Below are positions 47,827 through 60,270 of a stretch of DNA of 64,000 nucleotides, piece after piece (within the stretch, counting starts at the first letter, position 1; every line of letters starts with the position of its first letter). A program made the position numbers and the translations under genes. Origin of the DNA: Takakia lepidozioides (lineage: Eukaryota; Streptophyta; Takakiopsida; Takakiales; Takakiaceae); contig CM060732.1 of NCBI GenBank assembly GCA_030704615.1, forward strand, positions 36,249,053 through 36,313,052, written 5' to 3'. The notes under the pieces were generated by a model that made no database searches, was not told the origin of the DNA, and saw only the letters and a program-made list of their open reading frames with translations.

Positions 47827-49277
47827 ATGGCGTTGCTTGATAAAATCGGTAACCTGTTTGGAAATGGCGATTCCCTGCCATGGACGGACGCAGAAATGAT
47901 AGCTGTGAGTTCCTAGTTCCTACCCTTGCAGTTGCAGGTGATATGCATCTGCTTACCTCCTGCTGATTCTTTTTTATTGGAATTGCATGAAATGTTTCGA
48001 GATCGATACCAGGATGCCAACAGGTGGTTTCATTGTGGGCTGTTATGGGTGCAGTCCAGGAACGAGGTGGTAGTTTATGCAATGAAAATATGACGACCAA
48101 TTTTTTCCTGCTACAAAAGCACATAGTTTTATGAGGGAGGGAGAGGCGGTGAATGTTGGATCTTTGAAGGTTTTGATAGAATGGTGTACTTTTCACATAT
48201 GAAGAGGACTGTATGCATCAAGGGTAGGCCAGCGTTAGCATACTCAAGGTCGTTTCGGATGGCATGGATCTGCATGGGGATTGTAGAGCTGTGAGCAGGA
48301 AGTATTTGCGCAGAAGGCGGGTCCAGATGCCCCCGACAGTATCATGAGGTTGGCATGGACCCTAGTCCATTCGCGGCAATCGGCTGATGTGCAGCGTGGC
48401 ATAGCGATGCTTGAAGGTACCGGATTAAATCTCTTTCTGGAACTTTTCAGTGGGGATCTCTCTGTATACTGGGTTGCATTTAGGTTATCCCATCTAGAGT
48501 TGATCCTCGTGGTTGCGACCGAGGAAGGCATGGTTGTGAATTCACCATTCTTTTTTTGGGTACATGCAGCATCCTTGGCGGGCCAAGGAGGACCACTGAA
48601 GAAGAGGGAAATTTTATATTTGCTTGCTGTGGGGCAATACCGATCTGGCGAGTATGCAAGGAGCCGGCGCTTGGTTGACCAGGCTCTTCATGTTAGCCAT
48701 TCCACATCATCTACTCTTGGGGGTGAATTGTGAAAAATTCATATGGGACAAAAGGAGTGTTGTGGGACAGTAATCAATGCACTTTCCCTCCTCAAGTGGT
48801 TACTAGTTGTAGATATTGTTAGGACTGAAACTTTGAAGGCTTACCTTGTGCAGATTTCTCCCGACTTTCGGCAAGCTGAGGCTCTCAAGAGAATGATTGA
48901 AGACAAAATAGCCAAAGGTAGAAGAGTGCTCCCTGCTATGGAACTTGCTCACTGTTCTGAAGTGATTAAGGGTTCGGCAGGCAGTCCTACATGTTTTTGA
49001 ATTCAGACTTCAACTGCATAGATTGTGTTCTCTGTGCCACACTGGTACAAATATGTACATCTGGTGGACAGGGGCTGGGTGTATGTGTGTATCTGAGGCC
49101 GTGGGATGAGAAAGGGAAACCAACTGTTGGAGATGTGTCATGGTTGATGCTGTGTTCTGTCATCTGTTGGGAAATGGTGGGCCAGATGGAATGATAGGGG
49201 TAGGCTTGGCAGCAGCAGCAGTGGGCCTTGTGGCCAGTGGTATTGCAGCTGCAGTGGCAGGATCCCGCAAGAGGTAA
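47827..49277 (+). CDS. FIS1: Mitochondrial fission 1 protein (FIS1)
   Basis: Five exons: 47827-47904, 48287-48416, 48570-48691, 48854-48917, 49186-49277. They join in phase to 161 residues, close to plant FIS1 (about 165-170). The N-terminus has LPWTDAEMIA, then SCEQEVFAQ. The TPR-like core has RLAWTLVHSRQSADVQRG, KREILYLLAVGQYRSG and FRQAEALKRMIEDKI. A hydrophobic tail anchor (GVGLAAAAVGLVASG, then AAVAG) ends with a basic SRKR. FIS1 sits in the outer membrane of mitochondria and peroxisomes and takes part in division. All splice sites are GT-AG. Confidence 0.95.
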
Positions 49278-51221
49278 CAAGTTGGAACAAGAGCTTCTTC
49301 CACGGTCATTTCACATGCTGATCTCTAGGTTCTTTATCTTTATCGCGCAAAGATGTTTAGCTTTTCAGCTTGTTGTATTTAGCTTCTGCGACATGCCCAT
49401 CAGCGGCATCTAGACGTGGCTGTTTATCAGTACTTTCTATTATATTTTATAGGGCCTGTTTTTAAGTTGGAGTCAATCCCAATCTAGATATGACTGCGAT
49501 ATTACAGGTATTGCCCGAATTTAAGGAGATGTTAGCTTTGTGACCACAAACAAGAAGCCCCTGATGTAGTGTTGTTGCTGCCTTGACTTTAGTAGGGGAG
49601 TTCATAGAGTCTCAGTTGAAGGGAAATTGTTGAAGTTCATACCTGCCCTCTGGAGCCTATGGTAGCTCAGGGTGACTTCAGTGCTTAACAGAATTGACAT
49701 TATGCAGGAAAAAGGCTACTTTACAAAATAAAGCTGAGGTTCGGTGCTGCAGTACCCAAGACACTTGTTTAATCATGCAAAATAGCCAACTGGCAAAACA
49801 GCAGCACATTGTCAAACAGAACATGACAGTAATTACAATGACATCCACAGGAAGTGCTTGGGGGTGCCTACTTCATTCTTCGTCATGAGCCCTGCTATCC
49901 TCACAAAGGTTATCTCCTACTTTCCCCGAGTCATAGTCGATGAAGAAGTAAGAGGACGTACTTCCCAAGGAAGCGTAGAACATGGCTGGTCTCAAATCCC
50001 CATATGAATGGCAAGAGCTGAATTCGTCCGTAACACGCATGCCTCAAAGTGGCTCATTACACCCTGCGAGAAGGTGGGCACTAGTTATCCTATCTGGCTT
50101 AGTGTTTTGAGTCTATTGACCCAAAGAAGACAACAACCAAGCTGAGCTTGTGACAGAGTGAGAAGATGTACCATACTCAAGAAGACAATCCTTCAGAAGC
50201 AATTTCAGGACGTGCTAACAGTAAGGGCAACAAGACAGGCCAGAAGTAGAAGCAATTGGCGAACCACAGCATTGGAAGAAGCATGAATCCAGCGTAGTAA
50301 AAGTTTCGAGCCAGCTTCAACGCCTCTCCCGACTAGGCACTCCCAGAGGCCCATCGACCGTGGGTCATTGCACCCCTGCTCTGGAGCCATTGAATCTCGG
50401 TCTCCTGCTCTCCCTCCATCGCTGCACATAAAATATGGATGGCCTCCTAGAAGACAACGAGAATTGTAATATTTAGCCCTACTTGTCATTCGCCCATTAT
50501 TTTACTAAAAGAGATCAGCTCTGTAGGTAGCATCAGTTCCACAGAATATAGCCATGCTCGCAATCTTTTCTCAAAGCACGATCGCCCTGCGTGTCATCGC
50601 CAACGCAGGTACCTTCATTCTTCTCGCTCTGCAATTTTTCACAGTTTCATCGGATCAATTAATCCTGATTATGTGGTGAAAACTCCTGCTACTGACAAAT
50701 GGATTTGCTTACCACATTTCATATTAGACACGTTGTCCCCACAAACGAAGTGTTTCGTTTGTTTCAGCATGCCTCCTTTTGTTAAAATGCTATGTCTTTA
50801 AATCAACTGGGGATCTTGGTTCCAAACATGGATGTCATGTGGAGGTCATGTGCACTAAACTTTCCTGAAGCACACATGAACTTGCCAGATTTAACTGGGG
50901 GTTATTTAGATAGACGGGGCTGCTGCAAGAATATACAATAAATGAGAAATACTCCGCCGAACCTCAGTCGAAAGTTGTTTGAAGGGATTCTGAGAGAAAT
51001 GAGAGCAGGCCTACATATTATAGTTCATAAGTCATACATCTTTTTCTTCATGCATAGATCTAAGATTTCGAAATCTGTTCACCTATTTTGCACATATCTT
51101 TTGCCTAATCTGCTTCTACCTTGATATTGATTTGTGTAGACTCCTGTAGCTACCCTTGTCAGTTCAGTTTGATCTGGCTTCCAAATTGCTTTCTTCTCCT
51201 TGTGCCCCAGGTGTTTCAGAG
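49278..51221. other. Intergenic DNA right of FIS1
   Basis: No gene recognised. The first part is presumably the FIS1 3' UTR. The rest has only short random open frames. Confidence 0.5.
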
Positions 51222-51330
51222 GTTTACTATTTCATGAACAGAAACCATGAGCCATGAGCCATGAGCCGCATGAGCGGTGAGCCGAAGTCTAAGACACGCG
51301 GATTTCATGAGCGGACTCCTCCAAATTTGG
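51222..51330. repeat. Left terminus of MULE B (terminal inverted repeat)
   Basis: GTTTACTATTTCATGA at about 51224-51239 is followed by CCATGAGCC repeats and a GCATGAGCGG word. It is the inverted counterpart of the MULE A right end at 15.66-15.72 kb. The first B-type palindrome half (ggaaatgcgg) follows at about 51329. The 9 bp just outside are a candidate target duplication, whose partner is beyond the window. Confidence 0.6.
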
Positions 51331-52154
51331 AAATGCGGCAGATTAAACAAGTATTAAAATAATAGTTATTTATTTGACCTTGCCGTTTTTGGAAGTTCCA
51401 CATCCTGTAATGCGGCGAAGATATGTCGTCAGTAACAAGTCCGCTCATGGTTTTTTAGATCCGCTCATGGAAATGATTGACCGTGCAACGAGAAAAATGA
51501 CAAAATGACGTCGCATACTGGCCTGTATAGAGTATTCCGCGGTTTTACATGCCTTAACATTGGAATGAAGCTGACCCTTCTGCCGCGATTGAACCAATAG
51601 AGTCTGCACCAATAGAGTCTGCAGTACTTCACAATTTTGTCATCTTCGGGTATTCGGCGGGAAAGATTTGCGACTCAACTGGGAAATGCGGTGCCGCATT
51701 AGGGCTCGCACGTGCGAAATTTCTGGGGAGTTTGGTGTTGGCGATGGTCGGCTCCTTGAAGGCTGGGGTGCGACTATCTTGCTATGACGAAGGCCGCATC
51801 TACCAGTACCTACGACGTTACTTGGAAATGCGGCGCCGCATTTCCTTGCCGGGGGTCGAATGAGGAAAACAAAGTTTGGGAGAGCAGAAAAACAGGAACC
51901 CTCCAACAAACAAAAATACAAGCACGTAGAAAAAAAGTGAAATGACATAATATTATCTTAGTTCGAGCAAAACAAATTACTGGTAGGCAAGACATAAGTC
52001 CGACCTTTCTGTGGCAAGACTCAGAGGTACTTGCAGCAGTACAGTTCTACTATAACTGAAACTCCGAAAAGGATGGGCGTACCATGGTTGGGGACCGCAA
52101 GCCAAGCTCACTGGTCCCCTGGATCCATATTCAGAAGAGTGTGCACCTGGGGGC
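51331..52154. other. Left subterminal region of MULE B
   Basis: Non-coding. It contains B-type palindromes at about 51682-51700 (AAATGCGGTGCCGCATTA) and 51826-51846 (GAAATGCGGCGCCGCATTTC) and halves near 51410. Other sequence is not recognised. Confidence 0.6.
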
Positions 52155-55100
52155 TCAACCTTGGTGCATGTATGAAATGATGAGTTGTGGAATTACACGG
52201 AGTCTCTTTAGGTACACGTAGTACAGATGCTTGCAAGGGCAGTATGATGCCCCCTTGTTCGCCATGATCTGGAAGTCGGTGCAATTGCAGGTAAGTAATT
52301 TTGAAATGGTGATGGTGTACACCTCATTGCGAACAGCTGAGCCTGCCGTGGCCATCTGATACACACGCCCGAAGCCTGGTGGGGGCACTTCTGTCGAGCT
52401 CTGGATTGTACAGTTCATCCGAAGTGCATCCCCATCCTTGTCTCGTTTACTTTTGAGGGAGGTCGCCGCCTCTTCGGTTTCCCCCAACGGTGTGTAGGAT
52501 GTTTAGAGCTGTCGTGTCCCATTGTTCTTGCTCTCACAGGGGTCGGTGGTGGAGGCTGTGGAAGCTGGTTGTCTGGGGACGTCAGTGCGCTGCACCATCC
52601 AAAATCCTGCGGCGGTAAGGGCGTCGGCCTCGACCTGATTCAGACAGCCCCATCTGGATTCCTCCTTATCATCTCTAAACAACGTTGTCGTGTATCCACT
52701 TGAATTGCGGAACACTTGCCTCGAAACGACGGCTTTGTGCGAGCAATTCTCCACTGTGACGCAGACACAGTCGTCTCCACAATGGCTTGGCCATACTGCA
52801 TAACAACGGGCGGAATCTGGGGCAAGCGAGCGGTGGGAATTTCTCGCACGGAATCCCGCTTGAAGCGATGCGATCTGGAATTTCTTGGGCTTCCACTGCT
52901 GGAAGACACATTGTGCGGCAATATGACAGGACCTCGAGGTGCTGTCCGAATGTTCCTGTCGGATCTCCAGGAATCCTCTTCGCACCCGGGTTCCTCTTCA
53001 ATCCTCCGCCTCACAGGGCGAGTACGGACGTCCCCCTCTAGGTGTTCACCTCTGCGGTGCAGAGGCGTCCCTTTGATCTTCTCTCGCAATGTTGTCGCCC
53101 ATTTCAGTGGATTCTTCGACCTCGAAGCTATTCGTACCAACAATTCCTCCTGTCCGGCCCAAAGCCCCATTGTTTCCCGCTCAGGAACTTGTAGTACGTG
53201 GCTTGCTTCATGATTGCTCTGTCGATGTCCTCCATTGTGGCCGTCACTACGTCCACCAGATGTGCGGCAGAAGACGCTCGCCAGGAGGAGTGGACTGATT
53301 TTACCATATTCGTGTTCGGCATGTCCGTGTCGGAATCCAAGCACCGCTCCTACAAGGACACAAACAATGGTGAGGGACCAATGGAAAGGTCCGTAAAGAG
53401 AAAAATTGCACGAAAATGACAGCATTATACCTCCGCATGTTACTGTCGACCGGAAATGCCACCACCCCAACCAGCTGTGCAAGGCTCCCAGATTGGTTGT
53501 CTCCACTGCACCTGACGTGTTCCACCAAGCCTCAATGATAGCAAACTTAACCTCCGCGTCATCAAATGTGGGTGCATCCTTCCACGCCGTACAAAGGACA
53601 CGGTGTTCAGCCTGGAATGAGCTAGCAACAAATTTGGTAGTGTAGTGAGATAGACTCTGCATCCAATGGAATCCACAGGATCTCTCTTTCCCCTCCATTG
53701 GAACATTGGGGTCCTCACCGTACACACGCCGCACCGCTGCCCAATTGGCTGAGCGTTGTCTGCCATGAATCCCCTGAAATTGGCTCTGGCAATCCCGCCC
53801 TTGCCATCTGCTCGTTTATGCCCTCCCACAGATGCATCTCCGACTGTGTGTCCTCCCTTTCATCTCGCAGATTGCAATCGTCATGAGCCTTTTGGAGTGA
53901 TAGTCATAAACATGCGCACCCATAGTCACCCACTGATGGTTTGTAATTCGCTTGATGTGATCAAACATCACCCAAGCATTCGACAAGTTTCCAGTTGTCA
54001 TGCGAGTGACCAAGTCGACTCCACTCCCAGGCCCACACGTCGACATTTTAAAAATGTAACAACGATCGGATTCGCTGCCTTGCCCTGGAAACCTGCTACC
54101 TTGGATGTAGTCATATCCAGTCATTCGTTTCACCTCCAGGATTGAGTGCATGTCCGACCCCCGGCCGAACTCCTGCTTGCAAGATACGATGTGATTCCGC
54201 ACATTCGGACTACAAACGTGCGAGACGGACTCCAACAGGTCAAGCATCTCCTCTTCGTTCAAGGGCACTCGGTCTAAACCATCTTCAGACATGATTTTGC
54301 CAAGAGCAATCTTGTGGGCTGCCTTCAGCTGAATCTGCTTTGGTCTGGCTCCGGGGCTCAATTTCACCTCCTCTTTTATGATGTCGTGTGCTTCCTGCAT
54401 AGCCTCACGCATGTTGCCTCTCGCCAAAGGGATGGCAGTGGACCCCAACGTGTATGCAAGCTCTAGTCAAGTCCGGGAGCTGGATTACGTAATATTGCTT
54501 GGCTCTACACATGGACATGCACGTCGGTGGTTCTTTGCAATGTGCGCACTTGAAAGTACCCGCAGGAGACAATGAATGGATGATGGGTTGTGCCAGTCCA
54601 ATCCGTCTCGTTTCTCCGCCCTCCTTTGGAGAGAAAGTGGAAGCAGGCGGGATTGAGGCACCTCAGCTTCCCCGCACAGAGGACATATCGTACACGAAAC
54701 ACATCAAGTAATTTTCGTGCTACTGGTCTTCGTCACACACCAGGGGTGTCCGTCATGCTTTCGATCCATGTCTGTTAACATCCCTGAGGCTTTGTTTGAC
54801 GAAGTAACAGGTGGAACTCGAAGATGACATTGCCATCGACTTCGGGAGGCAGATACGTTACCTTCCTGACTGGAAATTTGGCATAGTCGAAAGCAGCCAG
54901 CTCGGAGCGAGAACCATCGAGGTGATGTTGCCGTAGGAGCTGCACAATGGACCGGGTTGGAGTTATGCTCGAGGGTACATGCGTAGCACCTGCAGAGACG
55001 TCCATGTCGGATTTGAACGACCGTGTGGAGGACATGGGGACCTCAATGCACTCATCTTCCTCGTCGGAAATGTCGAATACGTCCACACGAGAAGCTATGG

Positions 55101-55526
55101 AGGGTCTTGACGGTCCAGGTCGGGAATGATTATCGTTGCATACCTCTCTGTTGGCAGTGGCCGCCAGTCGGTTTCCGGACTCCTTTGTGGATGGTGTGGC
55201 AGCGACTGATTCGGAAAGGGAATGGGCATTCCCACAGCTCGGTACAGGATGGTGTCTGATGGGGGTACGTGCCATTCGATTCCGCAACCTCCGTCGTTAC
55301 CTAGCACGACAATGGTCTCGTCAACCTGTCCAGGAACATCCTTCCTTTCTTCTTCCAAATAAACTGTGCCCGGTTTGAGCTTGAATTCACTCTGCAAAGT
55401 CCTCCCTCGTTTGGGATCCAGGCTCTCCCAAGTTGCGGAGGACAACAAACTATAGCGTAGGAATTCGGAGCCATCGAAGACCGCACGAAGTTGGCAAGTG
55501 CGAGGTTCAGTATAGCGACAGACCAA
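52155..55526 (-). pseudogene. MULE transposase B (DDE plus SWIM), frameshifted
   Basis: Read leftwards: FKLKPGTVYLEEE (about 55375), YLPPEVDGNVIFEF (about 54840), Cys-rich YVLCAGKLRCLNPACFHF (about 54650) and KKEEVKLSPGARPKQI-like linker (about 54350). The DDE core follows: MGAHVYDYHSKRLMTIA (first D), NFRGFMADNAQ (about 53765, second D), CGFHWMQSLSHY. TNMVKSVHSSW is the MULE signature after the core. The C-terminal SWIM finger keeps CxC ... CPCKHLYYV (52215-52290). At least three one-base deletions lie at about 53852, 53790 and 53745. Residues typical of the family are present, so decay looks recent, or these are assembly errors. Confidence 0.85.
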
Positions 55527-55868
55527 GGCTCACAAGCACCGTGTAAGTGGATCTGCGGAGTCCATCGACGATTGGAAGTCGCACATTGAAGTGGAAAGTA
55601 TTGTTTCAAGCTACATGCATGAAGGTGGGAGGTGTGATTCCATATCCAGTAAGTATGACAATGATGGCCGATTCGGCGACGAAATAACATCTCCTGACAG
55701 TTTCTCCTGAGGGTGGATCCAACAGTATTCTCGGTGCAGACATGAACGTTCGCACTGACAAGTGCCAGGACTGTTAGTTAAAACGGTTAGACAACCAAGT
55801 TGTGCTCATTAAGACAGGCCGCAATTGTGTTGTTTCGGAACAATGCAACCCATTGAGGTTCCGCATGC
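55527..55868. other. Start of MULE B divergent control region
   Basis: Upstream flank of the transposase; no gene recognised. It runs into array B1. Confidence 0.5.
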
Positions 55869-55869
55869 G

Positions 55870-57545
55870 GAAATGAGGTTCCGCATTTCCGTCGGAGTGA
55901 TTTTGATTGCTGTTGGACGGAAATACGGCGCCGCATTTCCGTTTTGCATCTTAGTCATGCTCCAGTGCGACGGAAATGCGGCACCGAGTTTCCGTCCGGG
56001 GGAAACCTTTATACTCTCCAGAACGGAAATGCGGTGCCGCATTTCCATCCAACAAGTACGGTATGTGAAGGTGGAACGGAAATGCGGCGCCACATTTCCG
56101 TTTTGTATCTGAGGCATGGAGTTGAGGGACTGAAATGTTGCACCGCATTTCCGTCCGTTTGATACCTTCATACTCTCCAGAACGGAAATGCGGTACCGCA
56201 TTTCCATCCGAGTCGCACCTTCAGACATTCCATAACGGAAAAATACGACGCCGCATTTCCGTTTTGTATCTGAGGCATGGACCTGAGGGACGGAAATGCT
56301 GCACCACATTTCCGTCCGTTTGAGACCTTCATACTCTTCAGAACGGAAATGCGGTACTGCATTTCCGTTCTGACTGAAAATCGTGAACCATCGGAACTGA
56401 AATGCGGCACCGCATTTCCGTCCGAGTCGCACTTTCTGACATTCCTGAACGAAAATGCGGCGCCGCATTTCCGTTTTGTATCTGAGGCATGTAGCTGAGG
56501 GACGGAAATGCTGCACCGCATTTCCGTCCGTTTGAGACCTTCATACTCTCCAAAACGCAAATGCGGTACCGCATTTCCGTTCTGACTGAAATCGTGAACC
56601 TCGGAACTCAAATGCGGCCGCATTTCCGTCCGAGTCGCACTTCCGACATTCCAGAACGGAAATGCCCGCATTTCCATTTTGTATCTGAGGCATGGAGCCG
56701 AGGGACAGAAATGCTGCACCGCATTTCCGACCGGTTGAGACCTTCATACGGTCCAGAATGGAAATGCGGTACCGCATTTCCGTTCTGACTGAAAATCGTG
56801 AACCATCGGAACTGAAATGCGGCACCGCATTTCCGTCTGAGTCGCACCTTCCGACATTCCAGAACGGAAATGCGGCGCCGCATTTCCGTTTTGTATCTGA
56901 GGCATGGAGCTGAGGGATGGAAATGCTGCACCGCATTTCCGACCGTTTGAGACCTTCATACTGTCCAGAATGGAAATGCGGTACCGCAAAATCATGAACC
57001 ATTGGAACTGAAATGCGGCACCGCATTTCCGTCCGAGTCGCACCTTCGACATTCCAGAACGGAAATGCGGCGCCGCATTCCGTTTGTATCTGAGGCATGG
57101 AGTGTGGGACGGAAATGCGACACCGTATTTCCGTCCAGGTGAACCTTCATACTCGAACGGAAATGCGGCACGGCATTTCCGTTCGACAACTAAGATATGT
57201 GAAGGTGGAACGGAAATGCGGTACCGCATTTCCGTTCTAATTGAAAATCATAAACCACGGGAACTGAAATGTGGTGCCGCATTTGCGTCCGAGTCGCACC
57301 TTCCGACATTCCAGAACGTAAATGCGGCGCTGCATTTACCTTTTGTATCTCAGGCATGGAGCTGTGGGACGGAAATGCGGCACCGCATTTCCGTTCAACA
57401 ACTAAGGTTGTGAAGTTTGGAACGGAAATGCGGTGCCGCATTTCGTCCAACGAGTACGGTATGTATAGCTTCGGGATGGTACTTAACGGAAATGTGGCGC
57501 CGCATTTTCACTCTAACTCATCAGACGCTGGGACGGAAATGCCAT
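55870..57545. repeat. Palindrome array B1 (AAATGCGGYRCCGCATTT), 53 bp phased
   Basis: About thirty sites. Located centres include 55929.5, 55982.5, 56035.5, 56088.5, 56141.5, 56194.5, 56249.5, 56302.5, 56355.5, 56408.5, 56461.5, 56514.5 and 56567.5. Eleven of these twelve intervals are 53 bp and one is 55. The centre dinucleotide varies (CG, TG, CA, TA) while the outer GCGG/CCGC is mostly kept. Spacers fall into four types recurring in order, so part of the array is a higher-order repeat of about 212 bp. It lies between the divergent transposase and gene 2. Confidence 0.93.
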
Positions 57546-57853
57546 GATATGTGAACACGTGGAGCAACGGAATTGCGGCACATGTCTGCACTCTATCTGT
57601 CTGAAGTGGCAGGAGGCGGTGCGGCCTGACCGTTGGATAATGATGTGTGTTTTTCAGACGGCAGGCGTACCCTTGACGATTCGAATTTTGTAATGACGCA
57701 AAGTCCACGAGGAGACACTTTCGTCCAAGCCTTTCAAAACCAAGTGGTGCATCACCGCCGTTTTATCTTCTTTTGTCGTGTCTACTTAGTCACCCCTCTC
57801 GCGCCCTTTCCATCTGCACTCTTCGCCCATTTTGCCTGTCTCTGTTCTTCTTA
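57546..57853. other. Gap between array B1 and gene 2 B
   Basis: No coding sequence recognised; a presumed promoter or 5' UTR of gene 2. Confidence 0.4.
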
Positions 57854-60270
57854 TGCTCGAACCTGAGAGGGAGGGAGTGCGTGCACCAGAGAAGAGACAT
57901 CGTCGCAAGCTCCGAAAATTGTACTTCGGACGTAGGCCGATGCCGAAGGGGAGGAAGCAGATGCGTCTATAGGAGGAGATTGCCATCTCGTAGCATCAGG
58001 CCATGCAGGCAACCCAGCCACCAGTCAGAGCTCCGTGCTATCGGGATTCGCGCAGCTGATCGAGCACCGAAACCCCCCTCATTTTTCTTCTGCAATTCTT
58101 AGACTGTATGCTAAGAGACTTGAATGCAGAAGATGTTTGCATGCCTAACCGGAAAGGTGGACGTACTGGAGGGATCGCAGGAATCCGAAGAGCCGCAAGA
58201 AGAATCCGTGGAGCTAGCTGCAACATGCACACCCAGCCGATCCACGAGCACGGGTCTTCCTACCGGGCCTAGCTCTGTGCCTTTCAAGGACGCGGCTTCG
58301 AAGGGCAAGTCTTTGCAGTTCAAAGCCCCAAAGAGCGACTCGCGTTCAAAGGTCATGGAGAATCGCCAGCAGGGGTCGAGCCCTTCTCCAGCAAAGACAA
58401 AGAAGAATCAACCCGTCCTTCAACCTGTTTCTGAACCGGACCAGGCCGTTTCCCCCCTACCAGGCGAATGAAGCAGATCAATTGCAGCAGACACCTTCAC
58501 CTGCAAGAATGAGGAAGCACAAGGCAATCAGGGGGGAGGGCGGAGCAGTCTCCCGCAAAACCGATTCCACGAGCTGAAGCCCAGTTCCTGCTTGATTTCC
58601 AGCCTGGTGATGTTGGGGGCGTCTCTGCTGCAGCGAAGGCAACGGACGACCGATTTCGTCGATCTGGTACCGGAGGAGGGTGCTGCCGCTCAACGTTCGC
58701 AGCAAGACCTGACCACGTTGAGGAAGATCTTCAGAATACTGCAGGCCGGAGGAGGCCGCTGCAATTGCAGAATTGCCCGCAAAGATTCCCCGGAGTGCAG
58801 CTCCAGTTGGGGATGCTCCAGCTGTTCAGCCCCTACCGCCACCTGCAGAAATGTCTCCGGAGGAATTCCAAAGTGCAGTGGATACAATGTTGGAGGAGAC
58901 ACACAGTAGCATTGGCAGAGTTCTGGGCAGCAGGGTATTCCAGTGGACTCTTCGAATCTCACTCTGTCGCATGGTCTCCCTTCCCATCGTCAGGCAGGCA
59001 CTTCCCAGAGATGTGGATAAGCTCAAGTTCGCATTTCGAGAAGGGTACCGTCTAGGTTCGCTAGCCTTCTACGTTTCCATTGAGAATGAGGATGGCGAAT
59101 CTCGTGGACCCACTGCGGATGAATTGTCAACATGGGATACCCACTGGCACACTCGCAACGACGAATTCGGGCAACGCTGAAGGATGATCCAGACTTCGGC
59201 CATATGTCGGGTAAAATGTTCTTTGTGTGGGACGGGAATCACCGACTTCTTGCCTGGTGGGAGTACATCAAGCAGAACCATGCCAAGCACAGTGGCTGGC
59301 ATTACATGGTGGAGTGTGTCATCCTCAAGGTGAAGGCGGCAGACTCCTCCCTGCTCAAGAATGCCATGGCGGACCTCAACTCGTAAGATACTCATACCCT
59401 CCTAAGCACGGTCGAAATGCGGTGCCGCATTTCGGTTTCCAATCTATTCTGTTTCCGTGCTTCCGTGGACTAAACTGGAGAGTGTGCCTTGCAGGGTCAC
59501 TGAAAATGCGTACGTGCATACCCACATGGCACATATGCTGTACAGGGTGAGGAAAAACTGGTCTCACTGATCCGCACATGTTTGGGAAATGCTGGAGCCC
59601 GAGCTCATTCAGAAAGCCGTGGCAAAAACTCGGACATGGTATCGTCTCACTATGGATGGAATGGCGGAGGTGATATACGTAGTAAGTCATCCTCCCATTT
59701 CCCTCTGCTCATCCTTCCCCAATTTTCAGTAATCTTTCCACATGAATCGAATGTAACGCTTCTGCATGTTTTTGTTGGCAGTCAAACATCAAGCTGGATT
59801 TGGCCCATGCCAAACGTTTCTTCATGGAAAGTGAGGGGCAGGTCAAAACATTGCAGTCATTGACTGAGCACTTGAAGGAAACCGAGGTCAAGTCCAGAAC
59901 GAAATATAAGTCAAAGCTTGTGAAGCTGGTGGCCATTGCAGATCCGGCACTTGGAAAGGACTTCATCCCCGAGATTGCAAAACACTATTCTCGGGCCATG
60001 CAGCCGACCATGCAGTTGGAGAAACTGCATCACCTCTCAACGGCATGTGTTGAGGCGAAAGAGAAGGTGAGGTTTCAATGCACTGAAGTTCCTTCCTAGC
60101 AATAGCCACTCTTATTCCTGCACCTGACATTGGATCGGAAATGGCAGACACGGTGGCTGTCGATCTGGAATGCATCGGAGAGTATAAGGACAATGTGGTC
60201 TTTTCCACTCGAAGTTTTCGACCCTTCAGTGGATGTGTGGCTCAACCACATGACTTGGTGGTTCCAGGTA
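57854..60270 (+). pseudogene. Gene 2 of MULE B, N-terminal half with ParB-like motif
   Basis: The ATG at 57854 starts a basic region (EKRHRRKLRKLYFG) that aligns with gene 2 of A and has two stops in frame (about 57971 and 57990). Ser/Pro/Lys-rich sequence follows (58124-58471), then TMLEETHSSIGRVLGS, FREGYRLGSLAFYVSIEN and MFFVWDGNHRLLAWWEYI (59213-59265). The intact Arg in DGNHR fits ParB/sulfiredoxin-like phosphate-binding motifs better than copy A. A one-base frameshift near 59175 breaks it. Exons 59491-59549 (VTENAYVHTHMAHMLYR), 59800-60065 and about 60125-60268 match A's order. At 60270 the gene is cut by rearrangement. Confidence 0.75.
59413..59434. promoter_or_regulatory. Intronic palindrome in gene 2 B (intron after MADLN)
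   Basis: CGAAATGCGGTGCCGCATTT: a complete B-type site inside the intron homologous to that holding 9921-9937 in A. Confidence 0.75.

Noticed and set aside
55809-57450. Long overlapping ORFs on both strands in array B1, such as repeats of RKCGAAFP
   Set aside because: They are translations of the palindromic repeat in several frames and strands; period and composition come from the DNA repeat, not a protein.
55870-57545. Looks like a CRISPR array: 22 bp palindromic repeats with about 31 bp spacers
   Set aside because: The DNA is eukaryotic with intron-bearing plant genes, no cas genes are present, spacers recur in a fixed four-type cycle, and the same sites occur singly in introns.
57546-58125. 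Separate host gene starting at 57854
   Set aside because: The basic N-terminus aligns with gene 2 of element A, including the PPVR...C segment, so it belongs to the transposon.
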